Part shown: positions 41,675-42,479 of the stretch, piece after piece
Layout of the letters: each line of letters starts with the position of its first letter
Position numbering within the stretch: position 1 is the stretch's first letter
IMG/VR virus record: IMGVR_UViG_3300006922_000052
Location: 1 to 42,479 of that record
Source of the DNA: a virus
Strand: one strand, 5' to 3'
DNA: 42,479 bases
Notes under the pieces: generated by a model
Database searches by the model: none
Seen by the model: only the letters and a program-made list of their open reading frames with translations
What the model was told of the DNA's origin: nothing
Position numbers and translations under genes: made by a program

Positions 41675-41923
41675 ATGAAAATAAAAAATACTTACGAATA
41701 TCAATTTCCCTCATATGCTCTTTGTGCCCTTTTCAATGGCGATATGGATGGATTAGATAATGACGATATTGAATTGTTTGAATCGTTCATGGAAAGAAAC
41801 AAGCAAATCGATATATGGGACGACAAAGAACCCGATCAAGAACCTTATTTCTGTAAATACCCAGAGTTTGGATTGGCGTGTGATGTTGTCGATTTAATCG
41901 GGATTGAATTTGAGAAAGAATAG
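41675..41923 (+). CDS. plus-strand cassette gene 5, small acidic protein
   Basis: 82 residues from the ATG at 41675. It contains YALCALFNGDMDGLDNDDIE followed by EPYFCKYPEFGLACDVVDLI, a pattern seen in a small phage protein family of unknown function. Three cysteines and many Asp/Glu residues could bind metal, but this is not shown. It is the last gene before a strong terminator 21 bp downstream. Confidence 0.7.
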   Translation: MKIKNTYEYQFPSYALCALFNGDMDGLDNDDIELFESFMERNKQIDIWDDKEPDQEPYFCKYPEFGLACDVVDLIGIEFEKE

Positions 41924-41944
41924 TTAACATCTAACCAAGCTTTA

Positions 41945-41979
41945 AAGCCCGTCTTAACGCGATTGAGACGGGCTTTTTT
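41945..41979 (+). terminator. rho-independent terminator of the plus-strand cassette
   Basis: Arms AAGCCCGTCT (41945-41954) and AGACGGGCTT (41966-41975) form a perfect 10-bp stem with an 11-nt loop, followed by a T-run ending at 41979. It sits 21 bp after the last cassette gene. In the minus direction only a short T-run follows, so it is mainly a plus-strand terminator. Confidence 0.93.
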
Positions 41980-42060
41980 GTGCCTATACATCTTTCCCTT
42001 ACCTAAGTATTACAGGCGATTGGAAACGGGCTTTAAGCGGTCTTTACGGGCTTGTAATGG

Positions 42061-42255
42061 CTATTCTAGGGAGTAGGCAACGCGTTTAAACATCGAGGCA
42101 AAAAACACCTGTACAAACAAATATACAGGAAATCGATTGGCTATGTCATTAAATACGCTTGGAAACCTTGCAAATTGCGACTCAATCGCATGATTTACAG
42201 CCTTAATCTTTACCCTGGACAAGCTTAATTGATCTTTTATCCCTTGTGATCCCAT
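42061..42255 (-). CDS. possible 64-residue protein, weakly supported
   Basis: MGSQGIKDQLSLSRVKIKAV at the start, with hydrophobic and aromatic residues in the second half (PVYLFVQVFFASMFKRVAYS). No ribosome site and no recognised family. It lies in a 437-bp stretch (41924-42361) between the cassette and the Cys/Gly-rich gene that otherwise holds the cassette terminator, a weaker stem-loop near 42010-42057 and repeats of ACGGGCTT. Given its low evidence it may be noncoding, perhaps near the physical genome ends. Confidence 0.3.
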   Translation of the reverse strand: MGSQGIKDQLSLSRVKIKAVNHAIESQFARFPSVFNDIANRFPVYLFVQVFFASMFKRVAYSLE

Positions 42256-42361
42256 AGAAATAAAGACTCTTTCCTGTACCTATTGACCATGCCATGACCA
42301 TACAGAAAAAAGTGACCCTACCAAGGGGGTAAATTCGCCCCGCTCTATAACGTATACCCCT

Positions 42362-42478
42362 TCAGATTTTTGTAACTAAACCTTTTAGGGCGCGCTTGTT
42401 ACCGCCGTTGTTACCGCCTTTTAAAGCGCCGTTCCCACCGCCGCAGTTACCGCACCCACAATCGTCGCAATCGTTCAT
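42362..42478 (-). CDS. Cys/Gly/Asn-rich small protein, copy 2, intact
   Basis: 38 residues: MNDCDDCGCGNCGGG, then two GGNN-like repeats, RALKGLVTKI and stop. Cysteines at 4, 7, 9 and 12 are spaced CxxCxCxxC, a possible zinc or iron-sulfur ligand set or cross-linking site. The Gly/Asn tail resembles modified-peptide precursors or flexible secreted peptides, but no maturation enzyme gene is seen nearby. It is almost identical in its first 13 codons to the broken copy at the other window end. On a closed circle it would start within the stop of that copy (ATGA). Confidence 0.7.
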   Translation of the reverse strand: MNDCDDCGCGNCGGGNGALKGGNNGGNKRALKGLVTKI

Positions 42479-42479
42479 A

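Overview
The window looks like a complete or nearly complete genome of a T7-like podovirus (Autographiviridae type). It carries a single-subunit RNA polymerase and T7-type replication genes: SSB, endonuclease I, primase-helicase, DNA polymerase and 5'-3' exonuclease. The virion set is also T7-like: portal, scaffold, capsid, tail tubes A and B, internal proteins gp13 to gp16, a gp17-type fibre, and both terminase subunits. It also encodes a tyrosine integrase next to a 39-bp copy of the 5' half of a tRNA-Leu(UAG) gene. That arrangement (int, attP, then RNA polymerase) is known from marine temperate-capable podoviruses such as cyanophage P-SSP7 and several pelagiphages. The host cannot be named from the sequence. 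Strong Shine-Dalgarno sites before several genes argue for a host that uses them.

Nearly all genes lie on the minus strand and read from high to low coordinates. Early region (about 40.4 to 36.2 kb): a tightly overlapped chain of small unknown genes, an HNH nuclease, a dNMP kinase, a winged-helix-like protein and the integrase. Next come attP (36.1 kb), RNA polymerase (35.9-33.5), and the DNA metabolism block (33.5-27.7). A block of small structural or adhesin-like genes follows (27.7-24.8), then portal to fibre (24.8-6.6), and accessory tail genes (6.6-3.0), including a fibre with an alpha/beta-hydrolase domain. Terminase (2.9-1.0) and a few short genes finish the block. Five small, A/T-richer genes at 40.7-41.9 kb run the opposite way and end at a strong rho-independent terminator. 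A roughly 300-bp divergent region separates the two directions and holds a phased A/T-tract array.

The two window ends carry diverged copies of one Cys/Gly/Asn-rich small gene. Joined end to end, copy 1 would stop on a TGA that overlaps the ATG of copy 2, apart from one extra base in copy 1. The sequence is therefore best read as a circularised assembly cut inside a tandem duplication; the physical ends of the virion DNA are not visible.

Most notable: an octamer (GTCGGTTA on the plus strand) occurs 12 times in one orientation, and only in the early operon; the phased A/T-tracts in the divergent region; the tandem Cys/Gly genes; the hydrolase-bearing tail fibre; a putative regulator with an upstream palindrome next to the integrase; and several short genes hidden in overlap chains. 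No endolysin was recognised.
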